From Sphingomonas phyllosphaerae 5.2 (GTDB lineage Bacteria; Pseudomonadota; Alphaproteobacteria; Sphingomonadales; Sphingomonadaceae): a stretch of DNA of 64,000 bases. The position numbers and the translations under genes were made by a program. Shown here piece by piece: positions 43,281 through 54,761 of this stretch (position 1 is its first letter; every line of letters begins with the position of its first letter). Under the pieces are notes generated by a model, which had not been told where the DNA came from, made no database searches, and worked only from the letters and a program-made list of their open reading frames with translations. The DNA is taken from assembly GCF_000419605.1 (NCBI RefSeq), contig NZ_ATTI01000001.1:2328501-2392500 (forward strand). The letters are read 5' to 3'.

Positions 43281-44000
43281 TCAATTGACCCAACCGCCGT
43301 CGATGACGTGCACCGCGCCGGTCGTGAATCCCGCCTCGTCGCTGCCCAGATAGGTCGCCAACGCCGCAATCTCTTCCGCCACGCCCAGCCGCCCCATCGG
43401 CTGCCGCGCGACGAACGCCGCCTGTGCCGCCTCATAGTCGCCGGTCTCGCGCAGACGCTGCTGCAGCGACGGCGTATCGACAGTGCCGGGGCAGATCGCG
43501 TTGCAACGCACGCCCTGCCCGACGAAATCCGCCGCCACCGACTTGGTGATCCCGATCACGCCGGCCTTGGTCGCGGTATAGGCGAAGCGGTTGGGTATGC
43601 CCTTCACCGAACTCGCGATCGACGACATGTTCACGATGGCGCCGCCGCCCGCCGCCAGCATCCCGGGCAGCACCGCGCGGATCGTGCGGATCATGCCGGT
43701 CATGTTGATCGCGACTGCCTGGTCCCATTCGGCATCGGTCAGGTCGAGGATCGTCCCCGAGTGGACGATGCCCGCGATGTTCGCCAGCACGTCGATGCGG
43801 CCCACCGCGGCGACCAGCGCGTCGATCTGCGCGGCGTTCGTCACGTCCAGCGCATGATGCTCGCATCCGTCCAGCCCCGCCAGTGCGCCCGCGTCGATGT
43901 CGGTCGCGATAACGCGCGCGCCTTCCGCGGCATAGCGTTCGGCGGTCGCACGACCGATCCCGCGGGCCGCCGCGGTGACCAGCGCCACCTTGCCCTTCAT
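43281..44000 (-). CDS. SDR dehydrogenase, probable 2-keto-3-deoxy-L-fuconate dehydrogenase
   Basis: The 239-residue NAD(P) enzyme has TAAARGIGRA near residue 9, NIAGIVHSG, the catalytic serine in NMSSIASS and the YTATK motif, ending DGGWVN. The close pattern IVHSGTILDLTDAEWDQA and ICPGTVDTPSL is typical of 2-keto-3-deoxy-L-fuconate dehydrogenases. ATG at 44012 adds four residues and may be used instead. It lies between the UxaA-type dehydratase and the FAH hydrolase genes. Confidence 0.85.
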   Translation of the reverse strand: MKGKVALVTAAARGIGRATAERYAAEGARVIATDIDAGALAGLDGCEHHALDVTNAAQIDALVAAVGRIDVLANIAGIVHSGTILDLTDAEWDQAVAINMTGMIRTIRAVLPGMLAAGGGAIVNMSSIASSVKGIPNRFAYTATKAGVIGITKSVAADFVGQGVRCNAICPGTVDTPSLQQRLRETGDYEAAQAAFVARQPMGRLGVAEEIAALATYLGSDEAGFTTGAVHVIDGGWVN

Positions 44001-44027
44001 TCGGCCTTCCATTCAACGAACCCCCAT

Positions 44028-45233
44028 TCAACGACTACGTGCAGCGACCGGCAAGCACGCCGGACCGACCGGATCGAACGCCTTGTAGGTCAGAATGAAT
44101 TCGCGGTGGCCCAGCGCTTCCGAGACGCTGGGCTGCCCGCCCGCAACCGCCATGATCGCGTCGACGATCTCGCTGCCGACCTCGTCCAGCGTCGCCGCGC
44201 CCTCCAGGATGCGGCCGGCGTTGATGTCCATATCCGCCGCCAGTCGCCGCGCCGTCTCGGGATTGGCGCAGATCTTGATGACCGGCGCGATCGCCGAGCC
44301 CACCACCGATCCGCGCCCGGTCGTGAACAGCGTCAGGTGACACCCGCACGCGATCATCTCGACGATCTCGGCATTGTCGGAGATATTGGGGAAGCCGAAG
44401 CGCGGCTCGCCGTCGGGTACCACGTCCAGCAGGTAGAGGCCGCCGGCCGGCGGCACGTCGCCGGGCTTGATGATCCCGCTGATCAGCGACGATCCCGATT
44501 TGGAATACGCCCCCATCGACTTCTCTTCCTGCGTCGTCAGCCCGCCTTCGGCATTGCCGGGCGCGAAGCTGCCGAAACCCATGATCGTGTAATATTCCTC
44601 GGCCTTGCGCACGCAGGCGACGATCTCCTCGCCCAGTTCCGGGGTCAGCGCGCGGTCGGCCATGATGCCCTCGCACCCGACCAGTTCGCCGGTCTCCTCG
44701 AAGATGCAGGTCGCGCCGTCCGCGACCAGCCGGTCGAATGCCCGCCCGACGGCCGGGTTCGCGGTGATCCCGCTGGTCCCGTCCGATCCGCCGCAGATCG
44801 TGCCGACAATCAGTTCGTCGACCCGCATCGGCACCCGCGGCACCTCGGCGATCTGCGCCTTGACCCGCGCGACCGCCTCGAGGCCGGCGCCGATCGTCGC
44901 CGCAGTGCCGCCCGTCTGCTGGATCACATAGAGCTCGACGGGACGCCCGCTGTCGCGGATCACCTGTTGCAACCGCTCGCGGTCGAAGCTCTCGCAGCCC
45001 AGCGACACGATCACGACGCCGCCGACATTCGGGTGCGTCGCCACTGCCTCCATCACCCGCGCCGCATAGGCATTGGGGTAGCAGCCGGGAAAGCCGATCA
45101 GATGCACGTCGGCGTCGTCGGCCTTGTCGACGATCTTGCGCGCGACGTGATGCGCGCATTCGACCAGATAGGCGACCGCGACGGTGTTGCGGATGCCCTT
45201 GCGCCCGTCGGCGCGCTGCCATGCCTGGATCAT
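44028..45233 (-). CDS. UxaA-family dehydratase catalytic subunit, probable L-fuconate dehydratase
   Basis: The 401-residue protein matches the C-terminal catalytic part of altronate/galactarate dehydratase (UxaA/GarD): RADGRKGIRNTVAVAYLVEC at the start, GCESFDRERLQQ, TICGGSDGTSGITANPAVGR in two halves, and FTTGRGSVVGSAIAPVIKI. The N-terminal SAF domain of full-length UxaA is missing because it is attached to the preceding gene product. The start overlaps that gene's stop as ATGA. In this operon the substrate is probably L-fuconate, not altronate. Confidence 0.85.
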   Translation of the reverse strand: MIQAWQRADGRKGIRNTVAVAYLVECAHHVARKIVDKADDADVHLIGFPGCYPNAYAARVMEAVATHPNVGGVVIVSLGCESFDRERLQQVIRDSGRPVELYVIQQTGGTAATIGAGLEAVARVKAQIAEVPRVPMRVDELIVGTICGGSDGTSGITANPAVGRAFDRLVADGATCIFEETGELVGCEGIMADRALTPELGEEIVACVRKAEEYYTIMGFGSFAPGNAEGGLTTQEEKSMGAYSKSGSSLISGIIKPGDVPPAGGLYLLDVVPDGEPRFGFPNISDNAEIVEMIACGCHLTLFTTGRGSVVGSAIAPVIKICANPETARRLAADMDINAGRILEGAATLDEVGSEIVDAIMAVAGGQPSVSEALGHREFILTYKAFDPVGPACLPVAARSR

Positions 45234-46534
45234 GCGCGCTGCTCCGTCACGGTGCTGCGCGTATGGCTTGCGATATAGTCGCTCTTCATGTTGTGCATAT
45301 GGACCCATTGCCCCGCGACCGCCGCATCGGTCATCGACCCGATCGGTGCGCCATACTTTATGACCTTCTCGCCCGGCGCCATCGGCACGCGCGCGATCTT
45401 GTGCCCGACGGTCACGCCCTCGCGCGCCGGGATCGTCCCACCGGACACGGTCAGGATGTCCCCCGCCGCGATCGGCGCGACGCAGATCAGGACGTTGTCG
45501 TCGGGATGCAGCAGGATCAGCTGTTGCTGCTGCACCGGCCCGTCCAGCGCCCGCCAGAGGTCGTCGGGCACCGGCACCGCGATTCGGGCGGCGAGATCGG
45601 CGACCTCGGCCGGACTGGCCAGCCCCGCCACCACGCACGCGACCGCTGGATGACGAAGCGGAAACTGGATCGCGGCGGCCGGCAACGACACGCCTGCGGT
45701 CGCGCAGGTGCGTGCCAGCGCCTGCGTTCGCTCGACCAGCTCCGGCGAGGGCGCGGCATAATCGTAATGCGACTGCGCGGGATCGGCCTCGGCCGGGTCG
45801 CGCGCCAGGATGCCGCTGTTATACGCCCCGCCGATGATGACGCGCACACCTTGGGCGTGGCAGCGATCGAGGAACGCCGCAGCGCTGCGATCGAGCAACG
45901 TGTAGCGTCCCGCCAGCAGGATCACGTCGAGCGCGACGCGATCGAGCAGTTCCTCGCACACCGCGATCTCGTTCACCCCGATGCCGATCGCGCGGACCAC
46001 GCCCGCTTCACGCAATGCGACCATCGCGGGATAACCGCCGTCCAGGAAATCGCGCAGATGTCGCGCATGGTCCTCGCCATGGGTCAGCGTGCCGAGATCA
46101 TGCGCAAGCAGCACGTCGACCCTGTCGCGTTGCAACCGGGCAAGGCTTCCGTCGAACGACCGCCGCACGCCATCGGCGCTATAATCGAAAACCGGCGCGA
46201 ACGGATCGGCATCGACGAAGCCGTGCCGTTCACCACGCGCCTCTGTCGGCACCAGCAGCCGCCCGACTTTCGTCGACACCGCACATGCCTGCGCCGGATC
46301 AAGCCGCGCCAGCGCTGTGCCCAACCGCCGTTCCGCCAGCCCGAAACCGTAATGCGGCGCGGTGTCGAAATAGCGGAACCCGGCGTCGAGCGCGGCCGCC
46401 ACCGTCGCTTCCGCGGTGGCATCGTCGATCGCGCGATACAGGTTGCCGATCGTCGCCGTCCCCACGCCGTAGCGCGGCAATGCGCCGCGCGGACCTCCTG
46501 TAGAAGGTGTAGGGGAACGTACCGGCTCGATCAT
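45230..46534 (-). CDS. Aldo/keto reductase fused to a UxaA SAF domain, probable L-fucose dehydrogenase
   Basis: The 434-residue protein has an aldo/keto reductase barrel (about 15-330) with the catalytic set in RYFDTAPHYG, STKVGR and LLAHDLG, like D-threo-aldose/L-fucose 1-dehydrogenases. After a QQQQ linker (335-338) it continues into a SAF domain (339-434: LILLHPDDNVLICVAPIAAG and KIARVPMAPGEKVIKYGAPI). That domain normally begins UxaA. One continuous frame joins both parts. It is the first gene of the sugar operon, with GAGGA 7 bases before the ATG. Confidence 0.85.
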   Translation of the reverse strand: MIEPVRSPTPSTGGPRGALPRYGVGTATIGNLYRAIDDATAEATVAAALDAGFRYFDTAPHYGFGLAERRLGTALARLDPAQACAVSTKVGRLLVPTEARGERHGFVDADPFAPVFDYSADGVRRSFDGSLARLQRDRVDVLLAHDLGTLTHGEDHARHLRDFLDGGYPAMVALREAGVVRAIGIGVNEIAVCEELLDRVALDVILLAGRYTLLDRSAAAFLDRCHAQGVRVIIGGAYNSGILARDPAEADPAQSHYDYAAPSPELVERTQALARTCATAGVSLPAAAIQFPLRHPAVACVVAGLASPAEVADLAARIAVPVPDDLWRALDGPVQQQQLILLHPDDNVLICVAPIAAGDILTVSGGTIPAREGVTVGHKIARVPMAPGEKVIKYGAPIGSMTDAAVAGQWVHMHNMKSDYIASHTRSTVTEQRA

Positions 46535-46606
46535 GCGCGCTTCCTCTCGCGACGCCACCCTGATCTGTGATCGTCGCGGCATCAACCTAGCCCGCCGATG
46601 CGCGGA

Positions 46607-46631
46607 TTGAAATGTAAAATTAGTTTTTATC
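46607..46631. promoter_or_regulatory. AT-rich promoter/operator candidate between operon and IclR gene
   Basis: In a GC-rich genome this 25-base stretch is nearly all A/T and contains an inverted repeat, TAAAA-5-TTTTA (46615-46629). It lies in the 153-bp divergent gap, 73 bases from the fusion gene's ATG and 57 bases from the IclR ATG. It could hold the promoters and the IclR-type site. Confidence 0.35.
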
Positions 46632-46687
46632 GGCGCGAACTGGAGGTGCTGGCGCGGACACCGCGCTGCGGCTAGGCTGCCGTCATC

Positions 46688-47443
46688 ATGACCAGCACGC
46701 CGCGTTACCAGGCTCCCGCGCTCAAGAAGGGGCTGGAGATACTCGAACTGCTCGCCACCGCCGAACGCGCGTTGACGATGTCCGACATCTCCGGCGCGCT
46801 CGGGCGCTCGGTGGGCGAGATCTTCCGCATGCTTCAGGTCCTCGAGGAGCATCGTTACATCGCGCGTGACGACGATGGCTATCGGCTGACCAACCGGTTG
46901 TTCGCGCTCGGTATGGGACGACCGCCGGTGCGTGACCTCACCGTCACCGCCGTGCCGATCATGCACGGTCTGGCGCATGCCACCGGCCAAAGCTGCCATC
47001 TCGCGGTCGCATCCGGAGCGGAGATGGTGGTGATCGCCGGCGTCGAGGCACCCGGTCTGTCGGGTTTCGCGGTGCGCGTCGGTTATCGCCGCCCGCTGCA
47101 TCGTTCGGCCTCCGGCCGTATCCTGCTCGCTTTCCAAAGCCCGGGGGTGCGCGATGCCCTGCTCAGCGAGATCCGCGCTGCCGGCGGCGATCCCGAGGCC
47201 GAGACCCTGCTGCCGCGTCTGGACGCGCTTGCCGTCGCCGGCGACAGCGTCACCCCCAGCCCGGTGCTCGACGGCATCACCGATCTGTCGGCGCCGATCC
47301 TTGAACATGATGCGGCACGCGCCGCGTTGACGGTGCCATTCGTCGCGGGGCGCACCGCACGTGCGTCGCTGGAGGAAACCCGTGCGCTGCTACGCGACGC
47401 CGTGCGCGCGATCAGCGGACAGCTTCAGCCGACGCTCGACTGA
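46688..47443 (+). CDS. IclR-family transcriptional regulator
   Basis: The 251-residue protein has an N-terminal winged helix (about 10-70: ALKKGLEILELLATAERALTMSDI in two parts, GRSVGEIFRMLQVLEEHRYI) and a GAF-like effector domain with SGRILLAF and VPF near the end. IclR members bind small acids or sugars. It diverges from the sugar operon, so it most likely controls it. Campylobacter also pairs an IclR-type regulator with its fucose genes. Confidence 0.9.
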   Translation: MTSTPRYQAPALKKGLEILELLATAERALTMSDISGALGRSVGEIFRMLQVLEEHRYIARDDDGYRLTNRLFALGMGRPPVRDLTVTAVPIMHGLAHATGQSCHLAVASGAEMVVIAGVEAPGLSGFAVRVGYRRPLHRSASGRILLAFQSPGVRDALLSEIRAAGGDPEAETLLPRLDALAVAGDSVTPSPVLDGITDLSAPILEHDAARAALTVPFVAGRTARASLEETRALLRDAVRAISGQLQPTLD

Positions 47444-47456
47444 GGCGGCGCGGGCG

Positions 47457-47831
47457 TCAGCCCGCCAGCGCCAGCATGATCCGCGTCGAACACAGCGAGC
47501 AATCCAGCGCCTTCGCCGCCCCCTCCGCGCACCCGAGGCATGCGCGCGGCCGCTGCGACCCTGCGAGCATCCCGAGCAACAGCCGTTCGTCGGCCGACAA
47601 CCTGCTCGCCACCCCGACCGCGAAGCGACGCCCCATTGCCGCCTCGCACAACGTCATCAGGCTGTCGAACACCGGCGCCAACATCCCGCCGTCGCGCGGC
47701 GCGAGCAGCCTGTGCAGCCGCTGCTGCGTGCACGCGCCCTGATCGCGTGCCGCGCGCCAGCCGCGCGCGAGCAACGGCAACAATTCCTCGATCCTGCCGA
47801 GGTTTGGCGGGCGCATCGCCTTGTTCGTCAT
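47457..47831 (-). CDS. Cysteine-rich small protein under a Fur-like site
   Basis: The 124-residue soluble protein is mostly helical (RIEELLPLLARGWRAARDQG, SRLSADERLLLGML). Near the end it has cysteines in ACLGCAEGAAKALDCSLCSTR, a CxxC-x9-CxxC pattern that could hold a metal or Fe-S centre. No named family is recognised. GGAGGA lies 6 bases before the ATG. The upstream Fur-like site suggests iron control. It converges with the IclR gene, 13 bases apart. Confidence 0.7.
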   Translation of the reverse strand: MTNKAMRPPNLGRIEELLPLLARGWRAARDQGACTQQRLHRLLAPRDGGMLAPVFDSLMTLCEAAMGRRFAVGVASRLSADERLLLGMLAGSQRPRACLGCAEGAAKALDCSLCSTRIMLALAG

Positions 47832-47874
47832 GCCTGATCCTCCACGCCGCTTCGCGGATCAGGGCATAACCTAG

Positions 47875-47891
47875 TTGATAATCACTCGCAA
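47875..47891 (-). promoter_or_regulatory. Fur-box-like site over a predicted promoter
   Basis: TTGATAATCACTCGCAA contains one perfect half of the 7-1-7 Fur pattern (TGATAAT) and a partial second half. On the minus strand TTGCGA, 17 bases, then TATGCC reads as a sigma70-like promoter, so repressor binding would cover its -35 region. The site is 43 bases upstream of the cysteine-rich gene. Confidence 0.45.
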
Positions 47892-47899
47892 CTGCTCCG

Positions 47900-49213
47900 T
47901 CAGGCGTCCGCGCCGATCGCCTCGAGCGAACGGCGCTTGGTCTCGGGAAAGAACAGCAGCACGACCACGAACTGCACCGCCATCATCGCCGCGAACAACA
48001 CGAAGGGCAGCCCGCGCGTGTGTGCCGCGACGACCGGGAAGGCCATCGCGATCACCGCGTCCATCGCCCAGTGCGTCGACGAACCCAGCGCCTGCCCGCG
48101 CGCGCGCACGTCGGTGGGAAAGATCTCGCTGATGTACACCCAGATCACCGCGCCCTGGCTGAACGCGAAGAAGGCGATGAACGCGATCAGCAAGGCGAGC
48201 AGATATTGCTGTCCCTGACCGCTCAGGAACACCGCCGCGGTGCCGGCCAAGGCCAGCGTCAGCCCCACCGACCCGATCAGCAGCAACGTGCGCCGCCCCA
48301 GCCGGTCGATCACCGTCAGCGCCAGCGCGGTGAAAACGAAATTGCACAATCCGATCGTCACGGCCTGGCGGTCTGCCGATACGGCGTCATACCCCGCCGC
48401 CGCGAAGATATCGTTGAGATAGTAGAGGATCGCGTTGATCCCGGAGAGCTGGTTGAACGACGCGATCGCGAAGGCGAGCAAAATCGGCTTGCGATGCCGT
48501 GTCCACGACAGCCGCGGCGCGCTGCCCACCGCCACCGCCGCCGCGGCGCGCGCATAGCTGTCCAGGTCGGCGCGCGGGTCGGCAACGCCCAGCCGCAGCA
48601 GCACGTCCTCGGCCTCCGCCTCGCGCCCCTTCGCGGCCAGCCAGCGCGGGCTGTCCGGGATCGTGAACATCAGTGCCAGCAGCAGCAGCGCCGGCAACGC
48701 GCTCACGCCCAGCTTCACCTGCCAGTCGCCCGCGCCCGGCGCCAGGCTGCCGACGATCGCGTTGCTGAGATAGGCGACCAGGATGCCGAGCACGATGTTC
48801 AGCTGGAACGTGCCGACCATCCACCCGCGGCGTTCGGCCGGCGCGATCTCCGCGAGATAGACCGGCGCCAGTACCGACGAGGCGCCCACCGCCAACCCGG
48901 CCATCACGCGGAACACGATCAACGCGGGCCAGTTCCACGCGATCAGGCAGCCCAGCCCCGACACGCAATAAAGCAGCGCGATGCCCTTCAGCGCATTGCG
49001 CGCGCCATAGCGGTCGCCCGGCAAGCCCGCCAGCAACGCGCCCGCCAGCGTGCCCCACAGCGCCGCCGACACCGTCACCCCGACGCCCCCGGCATCCAGC
49101 GCGAACGCCGCGCGTATTCCCTCGGTCGTACCGGCGATCACCGCAGTATCGAAACCGAAGAGCAGGCCGGCCAGCCCGCCGACGAGCACGCCGCGCAGCA
49201 AGGTGATGTTCAA
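47900..49213 (-). CDS. Sugar-porter MFS transporter
   Basis: The roughly 437-residue inner-membrane protein has 12 membrane segments and sugar-porter motifs: GLLFGFDTAVIAG, GDRYGARNALKG, PVYLAEIAPAERRG, NQLSGINAILYY, DRLGRRTLLLIGS and the ending FFPETKRRSLE. It imports a monosaccharide with protons. The start is uncertain: TTG at 49213 gives the family N-terminus but has only a distant GGAG; no ATG fits. It diverges from the beta-galactosidase gene and lies beside the fucose-type operon. Confidence 0.85.
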   Translation of the reverse strand: MNITLLRGVLVGGLAGLLFGFDTAVIAGTTEGIRAAFALDAGGVGVTVSAALWGTLAGALLAGLPGDRYGARNALKGIALLYCVSGLGCLIAWNWPALIVFRVMAGLAVGASSVLAPVYLAEIAPAERRGWMVGTFQLNIVLGILVAYLSNAIVGSLAPGAGDWQVKLGVSALPALLLLALMFTIPDSPRWLAAKGREAEAEDVLLRLGVADPRADLDSYARAAAAVAVGSAPRLSWTRHRKPILLAFAIASFNQLSGINAILYYLNDIFAAAGYDAVSADRQAVTIGLCNFVFTALALTVIDRLGRRTLLLIGSVGLTLALAGTAAVFLSGQGQQYLLALLIAFIAFFAFSQGAVIWVYISEIFPTDVRARGQALGSSTHWAMDAVIAMAFPVVAAHTRGLPFVLFAAMMAVQFVVVLLFFPETKRRSLEAIGADA

Positions 49214-49362
49214 GGGCTTATGGCTCCGCCAGCGACGCCCGCGCCTGCCGCGGACCGATGCCGCGAACGGACCGGAAAGCAGCGCGCGCGTCAACCCGCC
49301 CCGGCTGCGCGGCCCGACCCTTGGCAAAGCCCGGCATGGCCGGTAGTTGTCTTACAAAATGA

Positions 49363-52635
<3,273 letters not shown>

Positions 52636-52761
52636 GCGATGGTCGTCGCCCCGTCGCCGGTCGCGCGATGGGGCGACGCCACCGACGAAAGCCCTTGCAC
52701 GGCACCGTCCGTTCGCGCGATGCTTCACCCTTCGTCGCAGCACGACAGGAGCCGGCGTCCG

Positions 52762-53181
52762 ATGCTTCCCGCCGACCCGCCTCGCCAGACCCGCCTGCGG
52801 GCCGCCGCACGCCTCGGCTGGCTGGCGCTCGGCTTCGTCTGCGTCGCGCTCGGGATCATCGGTGCGCTGCTGCCGCTGATGCCGACGACGATCTTCCTGA
52901 TCCTCGCCGCCGGTTGCTTCGCCCGCTCGTCGCCGCGGCTCGAGGCGTGGTTGCTCGATCACCCGCGCTTCGGGCCGACGTTGCGCGCGTGGCGCCGCGA
53001 CCGCGCGATCCCGCGCCGCGCCAAGCTGCTCGCCTGCACCGGGATCACCGCGGGCTATGCGATCTTCCTCGCCACGGCCGCGCCGCATTGGCCGCTGGCG
53101 CTCGGCGTCGCCGCTGCAATGGCCGCGTGCGCCGGGTTCATCGTCACCCGCCCGTCGCCGCCCGAATGGTCGGACGGGTAA
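52762..53181 (+). CDS. DUF454 (YbaN-type) inner-membrane protein
   Basis: The 139-residue protein has membrane segments at about 18-48 and 92-126. The motif LGFVCVALGIIGALLPLMPTTIFLILAA followed by CFARSSPRLEAWLLDHPRFGP is DUF454/YbaN. Function is unknown. ATG at 52762 gives the family start; an ATG at 52639 with GAGG 8 bases upstream would add 41 non-conserved residues. Its 3' end overlaps the HNH gene by 16 bases. Confidence 0.8.
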   Translation: MLPADPPRQTRLRAAARLGWLALGFVCVALGIIGALLPLMPTTIFLILAAGCFARSSPRLEAWLLDHPRFGPTLRAWRRDRAIPRRAKLLACTGITAGYAIFLATAAPHWPLALGVAAAMAACAGFIVTRPSPPEWSDG

Positions 53182-53510
53182 GGCGCAAGGCAGGGCTGGT
53201 CGCCGCGGCCGCGCTCGCCGGGCAGCGCGCCGCAGTCCCGGCCGTCTGCGCCTTGTGCAGGCGCCCGCTCGGCACACGCGTCGAATGGCACCACGTCGTT
53301 CCGCGCAGCGAGGGCGGAACCGATACCGTCCCGCTCCACCCGATCTGCCACCGCGCGATCCATGCCGCCGCCGACAATGGCACGCTCGCGCGGGCGGGAA
53401 CCCTCGACGCGATCCGCGACCTCCCGGCGCTGGCGCGTTTCCTGCGGTGGATTGCCGACAAGCCGCCCGACTTCCACGCCCCGACCCGCCGGGCCCACGA
53501 TCCCGCCTAG
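53166..53510 (+). CDS. HNH-family endonuclease-like protein
   Basis: The 114-residue protein has a zinc-type CALCRRPLG, the HNH core VEWHHVVPRSEGG and LHPICHRAIHA, matching the HNH superfamily. It may nick or cut nucleic acid; no specificity or partner is evident. It starts within the end of the DUF454 gene in another frame, without a clear ribosome binding site, so translation is likely coupled. No phage or restriction genes are adjacent. Confidence 0.75.
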   Translation: MVGRVRRKAGLVAAAALAGQRAAVPAVCALCRRPLGTRVEWHHVVPRSEGGTDTVPLHPICHRAIHAAADNGTLARAGTLDAIRDLPALARFLRWIADKPPDFHAPTRRAHDPA

Positions 53511-53925
53511 GTGCGATCGACGCCACGCCTGAACGTCGACGGCCCGCGCGTTACGATATCGACGGATAATCGCGGTCACGCGCCTCTCGGATCGAAGGTT
53601 CGGGGACCGTTCCGCTGGTCGGCACCGACGCTGGCATCGGCGATCATGTGGATCGCCGACGAGCCGCCCCGACCGTCGAGCGCGACCATCGATCCGCTCC
53701 AATAAGGCACCTTTGTGACGGTTGACCCCGACTATGGCCGAGATGCGGCGGGATCGTTCATCGCGCCGACAGAAAGCGTGGCCATTCCGCCACACCATCG
53801 CGGTTCCTTACAGTCCGCGCATCTTTTCGAGCAACCAAGCCGTGGGGTTCTGGTTAGTGCAGTCCCGGCCCGGTCGCACCGTGCGTCGCGATAAACCGGG
53901 CAACGACACTGTTCTGAGGTATATT
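53511..53925. other. Gap without a recognised gene
   Basis: These 415 bases between the HNH gene and the outer-membrane protein show no frame with a family match, start site and ribosome binding site together. The last part should hold the promoter of the outer-membrane protein gene. No repeat or strong hairpin was found. Confidence 0.5.
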
Positions 53926-54528
53926 ATGCGTAAGCTAGTTCTTGCGGCCGTTGCCGCGTCCGCCGCGTTTGTCGCCACCCCGTCGCTGGCGCAGGATGCC
54001 ACCACGACCGATACGGCAACCGCCCCCGCCACCGCGCCGGACGGTACCCGCGCGTTCGGGATCGAGCCGTACGTCGCCGTTCGTGGCGGCTGGGAAGAGT
54101 TCCAGAGCGACAGCGTTCCGGGTGCACCGCGCTCGAACAAGCTGAACGGTTCGCTGGTCGAGGGTCTCGCCGGCGTCAACATCCCGCTCGGGCCGGTGTT
54201 CGTCGGTGCCGAGGGCAACGTCGCCAAGGGCGTGTCGGGTGATATCGACTGGCAGTACGGCGCCGCCGGCCGCTTCGGCTTCCGCGCTGGCGACAGCGGC
54301 CTGATCTACGGCAAGGTCGGCTACCAGTGGGTCAACTTCGACAAGCGCGTGAACACCGATCGCGACTTCCACGACATGACCTACGGCATCGGCTTCGAGG
54401 TCGGCCCGAAGGACATCGGTCTCGGCGGCATCACCAGCAACTCGGGCATCCGTCTGCGTGGCGAAGTGTCGACCTATGGCTGGACGAACAGCTTCCGTCC
54501 GACGCTGGGCATCGTCGCGCACTTCTGA
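53926..54528 (+). CDS. Small beta-barrel outer-membrane protein
   Basis: The 200-residue protein has a signal peptide (MRKLVLAAVAASAAFVATPSLAQ), a short Thr/Ala/Pro linker, then amphipathic strands (YVAVRGGWEEF, GLIYGKVGYQWVNFD, IRLRGEVSTYGW) ending in phenylalanine (LGIVAHF). It resembles OmpA-like or Omp25/opacity-type eight-strand barrels of alphaproteobacteria. GAGG precedes the ATG. It has its own 3' hairpin, so it is probably a single transcription unit. Confidence 0.85.
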   Translation: MRKLVLAAVAASAAFVATPSLAQDATTTDTATAPATAPDGTRAFGIEPYVAVRGGWEEFQSDSVPGAPRSNKLNGSLVEGLAGVNIPLGPVFVGAEGNVAKGVSGDIDWQYGAAGRFGFRAGDSGLIYGKVGYQWVNFDKRVNTDRDFHDMTYGIGFEVGPKDIGLGGITSNSGIRLRGEVSTYGWTNSFRPTLGIVAHF

Positions 54529-54605
54529 TGCGCTGACGATCAACGGTTCCGGTCGTCAAGGGAGCACCAGGCGACCGGCCGCACCTGTAGCGTTTCGTGC
54601 GGGAA

Positions 54606-54639
54606 GAGAAGGGCGTGGCCGCAAGGCCGCGCCCTTCTC
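54606..54639 (+). terminator. Very stable hairpin with GCAA tetraloop after the OMP gene
   Basis: A 15-bp stem (54606-54620 with 54625-54639, one G-T wobble) closes a GCAA (GNRA) tetraloop. No T-run follows. It is likely the 3' end structure of the outer-membrane-protein mRNA. Confidence 0.65.
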
Positions 54640-54761
54640 GCGTTGGCGCGCAACGCCATTCGAGCAATGGTGTCGCGACAATCCGGTTCGCGTTCGGTAT
54701 GCGCCAGGCTCGTTGGGGTCAGGATCGCCTTCGGGACGACCACGTCCGGCGTCGATCCGGC

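Noticed and set aside
53166..53510. HNH gene as a sign of a homing element or restriction system
   Set aside because: No intron, methyltransferase or phage gene lies nearby; it is only an isolated HNH-type protein.
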